The translations under genes and the position numbers were made by a program. The notes under the pieces were generated by a model. It had not been told where the DNA came from and did not search any database. It worked only from the letters and a program-made list of their open reading frames with translations. 14,093 nt of DNA from an uncultured Prevotella sp. (lineage in GTDB: Bacteria > Bacteroidota > Bacteroidia > Bacteroidales > Bacteroidaceae): NCBI GenBank assembly GCA_945788545.1, contig CALZMK010000008.1, positions 1 to 14,093 of the forward strand, in the 5' to 3' direction. This document shows, piece after piece, positions 1 through 7,997 of this stretch; the stretch's first letter is position 1, and the number at the start of each line of letters is the position of its first letter.

Positions 1-1557
1 CAGCACGGCAATGAGTTTGTCGGTGTCTCGGCTGTGGAGTCCTATGCTTGGCTCGTCGAGAATGTAGAGCGAGCCCACGAGACTGCTGCCGAGCGAGGTG
101 GTGAGGTTGATACGCTGACTCTCGCCTCCCGAAAGGGTATTGGAGAGGCGATTGAGAGTGAGATAGCCAAGACCGACGTCGAGAATAAACTGCAAGCGGT
201 TGTTGATCTCGGTGAGCAGACGCTTGGCAATGGCGGCATCCTGTTCGGGCAATTGGAGATTGGCAAACCACTCCTTGAGGGTTACTATCGGCATCTGCAC
301 AAGGTCGGTGATACTGCGTCCGGCAATCTTCACATATCCGGCTTCCTTCTTCAGTCGGGTGCCATGACAGGTGGGGCAGTCGGTCTTGCCACGATAACGA
401 GCAAGCATAACGCGATACTGTATCTTATACTGGTTTTGGCGCACCATGTCGAAAAACTCGTCGATACATACCGTGGAGTAAGGGTCGGACGGATCAGCTG
501 AGGGCAGTCCATGCCACAACCATGAGCGTTGCTCATCCGAGAGTTTATAATAGGGTTCGAAGATGGGGAAATTGTCCTTTGCAGCATAGCGGCAGAACAC
601 ATCTCGCCATTCGCCGAGCTTTGCTCCATTCCAACATGCCACACATCCATCATATACGCTCTTACCCGAATCGGGGATGACGCGCGAGGGATCAATGCCG
701 ATTACCTTGCCATAGCCCTGACATTCTGGACATGCACCCACGGGGGAGTTGAAGGAGAACATATTGTCGTTGGGTGTCTCAAACTCTATTCCGTCGGCCT
801 CGAAACGGGTGGAGAAATCATAGGTTATCATCGACGGCATGAACATCAAGCGACATTCTCCCCTACCCTCATAGAAGGCGGTCTCGGTGGAGTCCATCAT
901 GCGGGATATGCCATCAATAGAGAGATCCACTGACAGTCTATCGACAACGATATACACTTCACCAGATATTTCATCTCCTGATTCCAGCACATCGTCTATT
1001 CGCAGGAAATCACCTTTATAATATATACGCGCGTAGCCCTGGAGCAACGACATCTTGAGTTGTTCACCCAAAGTGCGTCCCTCCACTGGAATCAACGGTG
1101 CGAGGATGACAAACTTGGTGCCCTCGGAATAGGTCTTAACACACTCAAGTACATCCTCGGCAGTATGTTTCTTCACTTCATTGCCACTGACGGGCGAGAA
1201 AGTATGCCCCACACGGGCAAAAAGCAGGCGCAGGTATTCGTAGATCTCTGTGGTAGTGCCAACGGTAGAGCGGGGATTTCGACTTATCACCTTCTGCTCG
1301 ATAGCGATGGCGGGCGGAATGCCCTTGATATAGTCGCACTCTGGCTTATTCATTCGTCCGAGAAACTGGCGGGCGTATGACGAAAGACTCTCGACATAAC
1401 GGCGCTGACCCTCGGCATAGAGAGTGTCGAAGGCAAGCGACGACTTACCAGAGCCACTTACTCCTGTAATTACCACCAGTTTGTTGCGGGGTATCTTCAA
1501 GTCGATGTTCTTGAGGTTGTTTACCCGCGCTCCCTTTATCTCAATATAATTTCTCAT
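1..1557 (-). CDS. uvrA: UvrA, excinuclease ABC subunit A (N-terminal part, cut by window edge)
   Basis: UvrA is the damage-sensing ATPase of nucleotide excision repair; it dimerises, loads UvrB on lesions and acts in the cytoplasm on DNA. The minus frame is open from an ATG at 1557 to base 1, giving 519 codons with no stop. The first Walker A, GVSGSGKS, is at residues 32-39, followed by the UvrA-typical [20 protein letters not shown] at 40-59. A first zinc-module pair of CxxC motifs lies at C276/C279 and C304/C307. CPTCHGTRL begins at C394, the ABC signature LSGGESQR lies near 476-483, and the first Walker B with LDEPSIGLH is at 500-508. UvrA proteins are about 930-950 residues, so the second ATPase half lies left of the window. 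It follows the PBP gene on the same strand after 34 bp and may be co-transcribed with it. Family identity is certain; completeness cannot be judged. Confidence 0.97.
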   Translation of the reverse strand, partial: MRNYIEIKGARVNNLKNIDLKIPRNKLVVITGVSGSGKSSLAFDTLYAEGQRRYVESLSSYARQFLGRMNKPECDYIKGIPPAIAIEQKVISRNPRSTVGTTTEIYEYLRLLFARVGHTFSPVSGNEVKKHTAEDVLECVKTYSEGTKFVILAPLIPVEGRTLGEQLKMSLLQGYARIYYKGDFLRIDDVLESGDEISGEVYIVVDRLSVDLSIDGISRMMDSTETAFYEGRGECRLMFMPSMITYDFSTRFEADGIEFETPNDNMFSFNSPVGACPECQGYGKVIGIDPSRVIPDSGKSVYDGCVACWNGAKLGEWRDVFCRYAAKDNFPIFEPYYKLSDEQRSWLWHGLPSADPSDPYSTVCIDEFFDMVRQNQYKIQYRVMLARYRGKTDCPTCHGTRLKKEAGYVKIAGRSITDLVQMPIVTLKEWFANLQLPEQDAAIAKRLLTEINNRLQFILDVGLGYLTLNRLSNTLSGGESQRINLTTSLGSSLVGSLYILDEPSIGLHSRDTDKLIAVL

Positions 1558-1595
1558 TCTTAATCCCTAATTCCTAATCCCTAATTCCTAATTAC
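1558..1595 (-). repeat. Heptamer tandem array between the PBP gene and uvrA
   Basis: On the plus strand the units are TAATCCC, TAATTCC, TAATCCC, TAATTCC, TAATTAC at 1561-1595, an alternating 7-bp repeat. It fills the whole 34-bp gap and includes the PBP stop codon (1592-1594). It ends 3 bp before the uvrA ATG. The plus strand has no G, so the transcribed leader has no C and cannot form GC pairs with itself. There is no Shine-Dalgarno-like motif. Function is unknown. Confidence 0.8.
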
Positions 1596-3907
1596 TCATA
1601 CACGTCCTCGATATCATTCACCTCAGTCATGTCGTCCTCATTGAGAGCGCAAGGATTGAAGTCTCGAGGCATGTCGAACATTTGATTGTCATTATATCCC
1701 AAACGGCTATCAGCATATATCTTCTTCATATAATATGCCCATATAGGCAAAGCCATGGTAGCACCCTGACCCATCTGCATGGAGTCGAAGTGGATGTCGC
1801 GATCATCGCCACCTACCCATACACCACTGACGAGCGAGGGGGTGAGCCCCATAAACCAAGCATCGCTATTGTTGTTGGTAGTACCGGTCTTGCCGCCTAT
1901 CTCGCCCTTGAGGTTGTACTTATAACGGATACGTCCGCCCGTTCCGCCATCGATAACACCACGGAGCATATAGAGCATCTTGTCGGCACTCTCCTGACTG
2001 ATTACCTCGTTCATGCGTGGCTGGAACTGGGCTATCACGTTGCCCTCATTATCCTCAATCTTGGTGACGAACATCGGTGCACTGCGTATGCCGTGGTTGA
2101 CGAAGGTGGTATAGGCACTCACCATCTCGCCCACGGAAATCTCACACGGACCAAGGCACAAGGACATCGACGGATGGATGTCGGGATTCTTTATACCGTA
2201 ATTATCAAGCAAATCGACAAACTGTTGGGGCGAGAGTTTGCTCATGAGATACGCCGAAATCCAGTTGTTCGACTGTGCCAATCCCCATTTCAGAGTCACC
2301 ATCTCACCATATCGGCGACGGTTGGAGTTGCGAGGTGTCCATGGGCGACCAGCCACATAATATGTCTGCTGAACATTTGGGGCAACATCGCAGGGAGAGA
2401 AACCATTCTCCATGGCAAGAGAATAAAGGAAGGGCTTGATAGTGGAGCCCACCTGACGACGCCCGTCCATACACATGTCGTAGTTGAAGTGAATGAAGTT
2501 CATGCCACCCACATAGGCCTTGACATGGCCGTTCTGCGGACACATGCTCATGAATCCGCAGCGCAAGAAAGACTTATAATACTTGATGGAGTCGAGCGGT
2601 GTCATAGTGGTATCTACCTCACCGTGATAGGTGAAGATGCTCATCGGCACGGGGGTACGGAACGAGCGTGATATTTCCTCATCAGATGCGCCCTGCTCTT
2701 TGAGCACACGATAGCGCTCGCTCTGATTAACCGATCTCGTTAAGATTTTCTTTACCTGCTGGGCTGATAGACTACCCGAGAAGGGAGCCGTCTTCTTGCC
2801 ACGCAGTTCACGGTTGAACGCCGGTTGCAGAAAGTTGACGATATGCTCGCGGATGGCATCCTCGGCATATTGCTGCATTCGTGAGTCGATGGTGGTATAT
2901 ACCTTCAGACCGTCGGTATATACATTATAAGGTGTTCCGTCCTTCTTGGTATTCTTGTTGCACCAACCATAAAGAGGGTCGGTCTCCCAATTGATTGAGT
3001 CGCGATAGAATGCAGCATAGTTCCAAGAGGGATAACGGTCGCGCTCGGGGCGTTTTGCCATCATATAAAGTCGGAGGAAGTCGCGGAAATACACCGCCAC
3101 TCCATCCTTATGGTCGGATACGTGGAAGTTGAGGTTGAGCGGTTTCGCCGAGTTGTCATTGTATTCCTGGTCAGTGATATATCCAGCCTTCACCATCTGC
3201 TGAAGTACCACGTTGCGGCGTTCGCGGCAGCGCTCGGGATTGCGTACTGGATTGAAATATGATGGATTCTTGCAGAGACCCACAAGAGTTGCGGCCTCGT
3301 TGAGAGTAAGATCCTTAGGTTCCTTACCGAAATAGGTGTTAGAGGCTGTCTTTATTCCAACGGCATTATGAAGAAAGTCGAAGTAGTTGAGATACATGGC
3401 AATAATCTCGTCCTTGGTGTAGTACTTCTCTATCTTCACTGCGATAACCCACTCTATAGGTTTCTGGAGTGCACGCTCCATAACACTATGAGCCTTGCCT
3501 GAATAGAGTTGCTTCGCAAGCTGTTGGGTGATGGTTGATCCTCCACCGGCATTCATCTGTCCAAGCAATCCTCGCTTGACAACAGCACGTCCAAGGGCAT
3601 AGAAATCGATGCCAGAGTGGTCGTAGAATCTCACGTCCTCTGTGGCGACAAGGGCCTTGACGATATTCGGAGATAGTTCGTTGTAATCCACGCATACGCG
3701 GTTCTCCTTATTATAATTCCACGTTCCCATCACCTTGCCATCGGCAGAGAATATCTGGGTTGCAAAACGGTTGATAGGATTCTGGAGATCCTCAATGGGA
3801 GGCATATAACCAATCTTACCCTCGGATATAGCCCAAAAAGCTCCAGCGCTGCCCAGAACGACCACTACAAGCATGGCCCAAAGGAAGTGTATGAATGTCT
3901 TTCTCAT
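1592..3907 (-). CDS. Class A penicillin-binding protein (PBP1A-like, glycosyltransferase plus transpeptidase)
   Basis: This bifunctional peptidoglycan synthase polymerises lipid II and crosslinks stem peptides on the outer face of the inner membrane. The 771-residue protein has a single N-terminal membrane anchor (about 7-27) after a short basic cytoplasmic start. The GT51 domain spans about 50-225, with the catalytic-glutamate motif ATEDVRFYDHSG (E90) and GGGSTITQQLAKQL at 121-134. Its MYLNYFDFLHNAVGI at 171-185 differs from the canonical YLNxxYFG motif; from memory that form is usual in this phylum. The transpeptidase domain spans about 460-700 and carries all three active-site motifs: STIK (S488, K491), SNN (546-548) and KTG (673-675). 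The C-terminus is a short acidic tail. Length is normal for the family. It is upstream of uvrA and divergent from pyrB. The symbol is left blank because class A PBP orthology (mrcA/ponA) is not resolved from sequence alone. Confidence 0.95.
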   Translation of the reverse strand: MRKTFIHFLWAMLVVVVLGSAGAFWAISEGKIGYMPPIEDLQNPINRFATQIFSADGKVMGTWNYNKENRVCVDYNELSPNIVKALVATEDVRFYDHSGIDFYALGRAVVKRGLLGQMNAGGGSTITQQLAKQLYSGKAHSVMERALQKPIEWVIAVKIEKYYTKDEIIAMYLNYFDFLHNAVGIKTASNTYFGKEPKDLTLNEAATLVGLCKNPSYFNPVRNPERCRERRNVVLQQMVKAGYITDQEYNDNSAKPLNLNFHVSDHKDGVAVYFRDFLRLYMMAKRPERDRYPSWNYAAFYRDSINWETDPLYGWCNKNTKKDGTPYNVYTDGLKVYTTIDSRMQQYAEDAIREHIVNFLQPAFNRELRGKKTAPFSGSLSAQQVKKILTRSVNQSERYRVLKEQGASDEEISRSFRTPVPMSIFTYHGEVDTTMTPLDSIKYYKSFLRCGFMSMCPQNGHVKAYVGGMNFIHFNYDMCMDGRRQVGSTIKPFLYSLAMENGFSPCDVAPNVQQTYYVAGRPWTPRNSNRRRYGEMVTLKWGLAQSNNWISAYLMSKLSPQQFVDLLDNYGIKNPDIHPSMSLCLGPCEISVGEMVSAYTTFVNHGIRSAPMFVTKIEDNEGNVIAQFQPRMNEVISQESADKMLYMLRGVIDGGTGGRIRYKYNLKGEIGGKTGTTNNNSDAWFMGLTPSLVSGVWVGGDDRDIHFDSMQMGQGATMALPIWAYYMKKIYADSRLGYNDNQMFDMPRDFNPCALNEDDMTEVNDIEDVYE

Positions 3908-3912
3908 TTCTT

Positions 3913-3966
3913 ATGTTGAATGTTGAACATTGAATGTTTAATGTTGAATGTTAAATATTGAATTGA
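3913..3966 (-). repeat. Heptamer tandem array in the PBP leader
   Basis: Seven consecutive 7-bp units occupy 3913-3961 on the plus strand: ATGTTGA twice, ACATTGA, ATGTTTA, ATGTTGA, ATGTTAA, ATATTGA. A partial ATTGA follows. The array starts 5 bp upstream of the PBP start codon, within the presumed 5' untranslated leader. The plus strand contains a single C, so the mRNA leader is almost free of G and should be unstructured. Confidence 0.85.
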
Positions 3967-3991
3967 CGTGCATAAAACACGTATTTCCGTG

Positions 3992-3999
3992 CAAAATTA
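3992..3999 (-). promoter_or_regulatory. Candidate -7 box for the PBP gene
   Basis: The minus strand reads TAATTTTG, a perfect match to the Bacteroidota primary sigma -7 consensus TAnnTTTG. The start codon lies about 85 bp downstream, giving a leader of roughly 75-80 nt that contains the heptamer array. No exact TTTG -33 box is found at the expected 19-21 bp spacing; only TTTC lies near there. Assignment is by motif only. Confidence 0.5.
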
Positions 4000-4073
4000 G
4001 TCATTTTTGGGCAAATATGAAAGAAAATACGCATTTTTCTGCAACTTTTAACCAATATATGGAGAAAAATGTG

Positions 4074-4081
4074 TAACTTAG
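4074..4081 (+). promoter_or_regulatory. Candidate -7 box for pyrB
   Basis: TAACTTAG differs from TAnnTTTG at one position. It is followed by GCGGCGCAAA and an A-rich stretch leading to the pyrB start. If used, transcription would begin near 4088, placing the ATG at 4069 upstream of the mRNA and favouring the later starts. No clear -33 box is seen. Confidence 0.35.
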
Positions 4082-4113
4082 CGGCGCAAAAAGAAAAAAT
4101 GATTACACAAGTG

Positions 4114-5061
4114 ATGGAAAAGCATGATTTTGTGACTATCGCCAACCTCACCAAGGAGAAGATTCTCTACATGATTGAGTTGGCACAGGAATTCGAGCGA
4201 CATCCCAATAGGGAACTGCTCAAGGGGAAGGTCGTGGCAACGCTCTTCTTTGAGCCTTCAACACGTACACGACTAAGTTTTGAAACAGCCGCCAACCGAC
4301 TCGGGGCACGCGTTATCGGATTTGCCGACCCGAAAATCACGAGCGGCACAAAGGGCGAGACGCTCAAGGACACTATACTCATGGTGTCAAACTATGCCGA
4401 CGTCATAGTGATGCGCCACTTTATCGAGGGGGCAGCACAATATGCATCTGAGGTGGCGCCTATACCTATCGTCAATGCCGGTGACGGAGCACATCAGCAT
4501 CCATCTCAGTGTATGCTCGACCTTTACTCTATATACAAGACTCAAGGCACGCTCGAAAACCTGAACATATATCTTGTAGGCGACCTGAAATACGGGCGCA
4601 CGGTTCACTCGCTGCTTATGGCTATGAGGCACTTCAACCCCACATTCCATTTTGTGGCGCCCAAGGAACTGTCGATGCCTAACGAATACAAGATCTACTG
4701 CAAGGAGCATGGCATAAAATTCCAAGAGCACACGGCTTTCAACGAGAAGATTATCGCCGATGCCGACATTCTGTATATGACACGCGTGCAAAAAGAGAGA
4801 TTCTCCGACCTTATGGAATATGAGCGCGTGAAGAACATCTACATACTGCACAACGACATGCTGGCATCAGCAAAACCTAATATGAAGATACTGCACCCGC
4901 TGCCACGTGTGAACGAAATCGCATACGACGTCGATACTAATCCCCATGCCTACTATATCCAGCAGGCGGGCAACGGACTATTTGCGCGTCAAGCCATCTT
5001 CTGCGATGTGCTCGGAATAACCCTCGACGAAGTGAGAAACGACAAGACTATAATTAATTAA
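4114..5061 (+). CDS. pyrB: Aspartate carbamoyltransferase catalytic chain
   Basis: PyrB condenses carbamoyl phosphate with L-aspartate, the committed step of pyrimidine synthesis in the cytoplasm. With the start at 4114 the protein has 315 residues, beginning [10 protein letters not shown], the usual family N-terminus. Carbamoyl-phosphate-binding STRTR is at 49-53, the K80 loop (SGTKGET) follows, and HQHPSQ is at 127-132. [12 protein letters not shown] is at 155-166, MTRVQ with the aspartate-binding arginine at 222-226, and HPLPRV at 261-266. The frame is also open from ATGs at 4069 and 4099. The first overlaps the candidate promoter, and the extra residues (from [10 protein letters not shown] or MITQV) do not look like family sequence. 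pyrI follows after 28 bp, consistent with a class B, allosterically regulated holoenzyme. Confidence 0.97.
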   Translation: MEKHDFVTIANLTKEKILYMIELAQEFERHPNRELLKGKVVATLFFEPSTRTRLSFETAANRLGARVIGFADPKITSGTKGETLKDTILMVSNYADVIVMRHFIEGAAQYASEVAPIPIVNAGDGAHQHPSQCMLDLYSIYKTQGTLENLNIYLVGDLKYGRTVHSLLMAMRHFNPTFHFVAPKELSMPNEYKIYCKEHGIKFQEHTAFNEKIIADADILYMTRVQKERFSDLMEYERVKNIYILHNDMLASAKPNMKILHPLPRVNEIAYDVDTNPHAYYIQQAGNGLFARQAIFCDVLGITLDEVRNDKTIIN

Positions 5062-5084
5062 GAATTAAATATTAAGAGTTAATT
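5057..5084 (+). repeat. Heptamer tandem array in the pyrB-pyrI gap
   Basis: Units ATTAAGA, ATTAAAT, ATTAAGA, GTTAATT run in 7-bp register from 5057 to 5084, followed by ATATT and the pyrI ATG at 5090. The array includes the pyrB stop codon (5059-5061). There is no C on the coding strand, so the leader has no GC pairing potential. No Shine-Dalgarno-like motif is present. Confidence 0.7.
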
Positions 5085-5089
5085 ATATT

Positions 5090-5545
5090 ATGGCAAAGAA
5101 CGAGATTATGGTGACTGCCATTGAGAATGGCACCGTCATCGACCACATACCAACTGAGAAAACATACGAGGTGGCGAGTCTGCTCCATCTGCAGGAGTTG
5201 ACCACACCCGTGACTATAGGATGCAACTACCGCTCAAAGAAAATTGGAAGGAAGGGCATCATCAAGGTGGCTGACAAATTCTTCACCGACGAGGAGATAT
5301 CACGTCTTTCGGTTCTTGCGCCCAACGTGGTGCTCAACATCATCAAGGACTATGAGGTGGTGGAGAAGAAGACTGTCATCACGCCAGATGACATCAGGGG
5401 AATAGTGAAATGCAACAACCCGAAATGTATCACCAACAATGAGCCTATGGATACACTCTTCCATGTGGTGGATAAGGAAAACGGCATACTGAAATGCCAC
5501 TACTGCGAGAAAGAGCAAGATATTAATAAGGTGGAATTGGTGTAA
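5090..5545 (+). CDS. pyrI: Aspartate carbamoyltransferase regulatory chain
   Basis: PyrI is the nucleotide-binding chain that assembles with PyrB and transmits ATP/CTP/UTP control. At 151 residues its length is normal for the family. The N-terminal allosteric domain (about 1-97) includes NGTVIDHIP at 13-21 and [12 protein letters not shown] at 54-65. The C-terminal zinc domain has four cysteines at C108, C113, C136 and C139, spaced CX4C and CX2C as in the E. coli chain. That supports a functional zinc site and contact with PyrB. It lies directly downstream of pyrB and is almost certainly co-transcribed with it. Confidence 0.97.
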   Translation: MAKNEIMVTAIENGTVIDHIPTEKTYEVASLLHLQELTTPVTIGCNYRSKKIGRKGIIKVADKFFTDEEISRLSVLAPNVVLNIIKDYEVVEKKTVITPDDIRGIVKCNNPKCITNNEPMDTLFHVVDKENGILKCHYCEKEQDINKVELV

Positions 5546-5549
5546 GCCA

Positions 5550-5588
5550 GCCCCCACCTCCAACTCCCCCGAGGGGGGGGGGGAGGGC
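5550..5588. repeat. C-rich/G-rich foldback element with an 11-G run, pyrI-glyA gap
   Basis: Immediately after pyrI lie C5 (5551-5555), an ACCTCCAACT spacer and C5 (5566-5570). After GA come 11 consecutive G (5573-5583), A and GGG. The C-rich and G-rich arms can pair in several registers around a very short loop. This is the only GC-dense spacer in the plus-strand block. It could be an attenuator, an mRNA-stabilising hairpin or a dispersed intergenic palindrome. No T-run follows, so a classic intrinsic terminator is not supported. The rest of the gap to 5630 is AT-rich leader for glyA. Confidence 0.6.
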
Positions 5589-5630
5589 CAAGATAGTAAT
5601 AAACATTAATAATATAAATATTTTTAAAAA

Positions 5631-6911
5631 ATGAAAAGAGATCAGGAGATTTTTGACCTTATCGAGAAAGAGCACCAGCGCCAGCTGAAAGGCATGGAAC
5701 TGATTGCATCGGAGAATTTTGTGAGTGACCAGGTGATGGAGGCTATGGGTTCATACCTCACCAACAAATATGCCGAGGGCTATCCCGGCAAGCGCTACTA
5801 CGGCGGTTGCGGCGTTGTTGACCAGGTAGAACAGCTCGCTATCGACCGTGTTTGCAAACTCTTCGGCGCTGAATATGCCAACGTGCAGCCGCACTCTGGC
5901 GCACAGGCCAATGCTGCAGTATTGCTCGCAGTGCTTCAGCCAGGCGACACATTCATGGGCCTCAACCTCGCTCACGGCGGACACCTCTCTCATGGTTCGG
6001 CTGTAAACACATCGGGTATCCTCTATCGTCCCGTAGGCTACGACCTCAACAAGGAGACAGGTAGAGTGGATTACGACGAGATGGAAAGACTTGCCATCGA
6101 GAATAAGCCCAAGCTCATTATCGGCGGTGGTTCGGCTTACAGTCGTGAATGGGACTACAAGCGTATGCGCGAGATTGCAGACAAGGTGGGCGCTCTGCTT
6201 ATGATTGATATGGCACATCCCGCTGGTCTTATCGCAGCCGGATTGCTCGACAACCCTGTGAAGTATGCCCATATCGTTACTTCTACAACACACAAGACTC
6301 TCCGCGGTCCGCGTGGTGGTATCATCCTCATGGGCAAGGACTTTGAGAATCCCTGGGGCTTGAAGACTCCGAAGGGAGTTACAAAGATGATGAGTCAGTT
6401 GCTCAATTCTGCCGTATTCCCCGGTCAGCAGGGCGGTCCGCTTGAGCATGTCATCGCTGCCAAGGCTGTTGCCTTCGGCGAGGCTCTGCAGCCCGAGTTC
6501 AAGGAGTGGGCTATGCAGGTGAAGAAGAATGCCGCCGTATTGGCTGATGAGCTCGTTAAGCGCGGATTCTCTATCGTAAGTGGCGGAACAGACAACCACT
6601 CTATGCTGGTTGACTTACGCTCTAAATATCCTGACCTCACTGGTAAAGTGGCCGAGAACGCTCTTGTGGCAGCAGACATCACAGTCAACAAGAACATGGT
6701 TCCGTTTGACTCTCGTTCTGCATTCCAGACAAGCGGTATCCGCCTCGGTACTCCCGCCATCACCACACGTGGTGCCAAGGAGGACTTGATGGTGCTCATA
6801 GCTGAACTCATCGAGGAAGTGCTTAACGACCCCGAAAACGAGCAGGTTATAGCAAGTGTTCGCGCTCGTGTCAACGAGACTATGAAGAACTATCCGCTTT
6901 TCGCTTATTAA
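5631..6911 (+). CDS. glyA: Serine hydroxymethyltransferase
   Basis: GlyA is a cytoplasmic PLP enzyme that interconverts serine and glycine with tetrahydrofolate, supplying methylene-THF for purine, thymidylate and methionine synthesis. The 426-residue length is typical. ELIASENF is at 23-30 and the YPGKRYYGG substrate loop is at 51-59. [11 protein letters not shown] is at 84-94, [12 protein letters not shown] at 111-122 and [10 protein letters not shown] at 191-200. The PLP-lysine motif [13 protein letters not shown] has K222 as the Schiff-base lysine. The ATG at 5631 has the AT-rich, SD-less leader usual here, and no upstream in-frame extension is needed. It is the third gene in the plus-strand series, 85 bp from pyrI and 37 bp from aroB. 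The pyrimidine/one-carbon/shikimate grouping looks loosely functional rather than a pathway operon. Confidence 0.98.
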   Translation: MKRDQEIFDLIEKEHQRQLKGMELIASENFVSDQVMEAMGSYLTNKYAEGYPGKRYYGGCGVVDQVEQLAIDRVCKLFGAEYANVQPHSGAQANAAVLLAVLQPGDTFMGLNLAHGGHLSHGSAVNTSGILYRPVGYDLNKETGRVDYDEMERLAIENKPKLIIGGGSAYSREWDYKRMREIADKVGALLMIDMAHPAGLIAAGLLDNPVKYAHIVTSTTHKTLRGPRGGIILMGKDFENPWGLKTPKGVTKMMSQLLNSAVFPGQQGGPLEHVIAAKAVAFGEALQPEFKEWAMQVKKNAAVLADELVKRGFSIVSGGTDNHSMLVDLRSKYPDLTGKVAENALVAADITVNKNMVPFDSRSAFQTSGIRLGTPAITTRGAKEDLMVLIAELIEEVLNDPENEQVIASVRARVNETMKNYPLFAY

Positions 6912-6917
6912 GCGAAA
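6899..6917 (+). repeat. Perfect inverted repeat over the glyA stop codon
   Basis: TTTCGCTT (6899-6906) and AAGCGAAA (6910-6917) are perfect complements separated by ATT. The TAA stop (6909-6911) therefore straddles the loop and the right arm. The 8-bp stem could form in the mRNA at the end of glyA. An A-rich repeat rather than a U-run follows, so an intrinsic terminator for the plus strand is unlikely. It may be a stability or processing hairpin, or chance. Confidence 0.45.
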
Positions 6918-6948
6918 TTAAAAGATTAAAATATTAAAGAATTAAAGT
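6917..6948 (+). repeat. Octamer tandem array abutting the aroB start
   Basis: Four exact-length octamers, ATTAAAAG, ATTAAAAT, ATTAAAGA and ATTAAAGT, run from 6917 to 6948 and end directly at the TTG start codon of aroB. There is no C on the coding strand. The unit matches the array before menB on the other strand. Confidence 0.8.
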
Positions 6949-7992
6949 TTGGAAAAGCAAAAGATAATTCTTTCGGACAATATCACGGAAGCACTGGAGA
7001 GGGCCATCGCCGCATTGGAGCATGACAAACTGTTTATGCTTACCGACGAAACCACACTCCAATTGTGTGCTCCCGTGGTGAAGTCAATCGCCGACAGGGC
7101 TGGCATGATTACCATCCCTGCCGGCGATACTAATAAAGGTCTGGAGTCGATGGGGCACGTGTGGGGCGAACTGCAACGCATAGGGGCTACACGACACTCG
7201 CTGATGGTGAACCTCGGTGGTGGTATGGTGACCGACCTCGGTGGATTTGCCGCCTCTACATTCAAACGAGGCATCAAGTTTATCAATATTCCAACAACCT
7301 TACTCTCGATGGTGGATGCATCTGTGGGAGGCAAGACAGGCGTGAACTTCGGCGGATTGAAAAACGAAATCGGCGTGTTCAATAATGCCGACTATGTTAT
7401 ACTCGACACTGTTTTCCTCAAGACTATGGACGACGAGAACCTTTGTTCGGGTTATGCCGAGATGCTCAAGCACGGACTCATCAATAACGAGAAGATGTGG
7501 GCTGAACTTGTGACATACGACATCCATCAACCCGACCTGAAGGTGCTACAGAAGATGGTTGCGGAATCGGTACAGGTGAAGGAACGCATTGTACTCGAAG
7601 ACCCCTTGGAGCATGGCATACGTAAGGCATTGAACGTGGGGCACACCATGGGACATGCCTTCGAGTCGTTTGCCATGAAGCGCACTCCTATTCTTCATGG
7701 ATATGCCGTAGCTTATGGTATCATTTGCGAGTTATATCTGAGTGCGAAAAAGACGGGATTCCCTACCGACAAGTTGCATCAGACGGTAAGGTATATACGT
7801 GAGCACTACGGTAAGCTTTCGTTTACATGTGACGACTACGACGAACTGCTCGCACTGATGAAGCACGACAAGAAAAATGTGGCGGGAACCATCAACTTCA
7901 CTCTCCTCGGCGGAATAGGTGATATCCTCATCAATCAGACAGCCACTCGTGAAGAAATAACAGAAGCCTTAGACTTTTATCGCGAGGGATAA
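6949..7992 (+). CDS. aroB: 3-dehydroquinate synthase
   Basis: AroB cyclises DAHP to 3-dehydroquinate, the second step of the shikimate pathway, using NAD and a divalent metal. The 347-residue protein has the NAD-binding GGGMVTDLGGF at 90-100, IPTTLLSMVDASVGGKTGVN at 114-133 and the metal ligands E171 (SGYAEMLKHG), H232 (NVGHTMGHAFE) and H250 (LHGYAVAYG). These are complete for a working enzyme. The start is TTG at 6949. The in-frame triplet at 6943-6945 is a stop and the next ATG (codon 30) would remove the N-terminal strand, so a non-ATG start is forced. It converges with menE, with only 5 bp between the stop codons. It feeds chorismate synthesis, the precursor of the neighbouring men pathway, but is on the other strand and not co-transcribed with it. 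Confidence 0.96.
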   Translation: MEKQKIILSDNITEALERAIAALEHDKLFMLTDETTLQLCAPVVKSIADRAGMITIPAGDTNKGLESMGHVWGELQRIGATRHSLMVNLGGGMVTDLGGFAASTFKRGIKFINIPTTLLSMVDASVGGKTGVNFGGLKNEIGVFNNADYVILDTVFLKTMDDENLCSGYAEMLKHGLINNEKMWAELVTYDIHQPDLKVLQKMVAESVQVKERIVLEDPLEHGIRKALNVGHTMGHAFESFAMKRTPILHGYAVAYGIICELYLSAKKTGFPTDKLHQTVRYIREHYGKLSFTCDDYDELLALMKHDKKNVAGTINFTLLGGIGDILINQTATREEITEALDFYREG

Positions 7993-7997
7993 TACTC

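Noticed and set aside
34..933. Two plus-strand frames (155 and 134 codons) at the left edge
   Set aside because: The minus strand here is an unbroken UvrA frame with Walker, signature and zinc motifs, so the plus-strand frames are antisense shadows.
1561..1595. CRISPR-like or telomere-like repeats (TAATCCC units)
   Set aside because: Units are only 7 bp with no spacers and no cas genes, and the array fills a short intergenic gap. It belongs with the other leader arrays.
1682..2671. 329-codon open frame on the plus strand opposite the PBP gene
   Set aside because: It is antisense to the transpeptidase half of a clear class A PBP; its translation has no recognisable domain and reflects the codon bias of the real gene.
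3951..4154. 67-codon minus-strand frame across the divergent promoter region
   Set aside because: It overlaps both candidate promoters and the pyrB start, and its translation looks like AT-rich noise. It is hydrophobic and Cys-rich but has no clear start signal.
5550..5588. Intrinsic terminator after pyrI
   Set aside because: There is strong C/G complementarity but no T-run after the right arm, and the loop would be only a few bases. A terminator call is not supported.
5751..6599. 282-codon open frame on the minus strand within glyA
   Set aside because: It is fully antisense to the highly conserved glyA sequence and has no domain or plausible start context.
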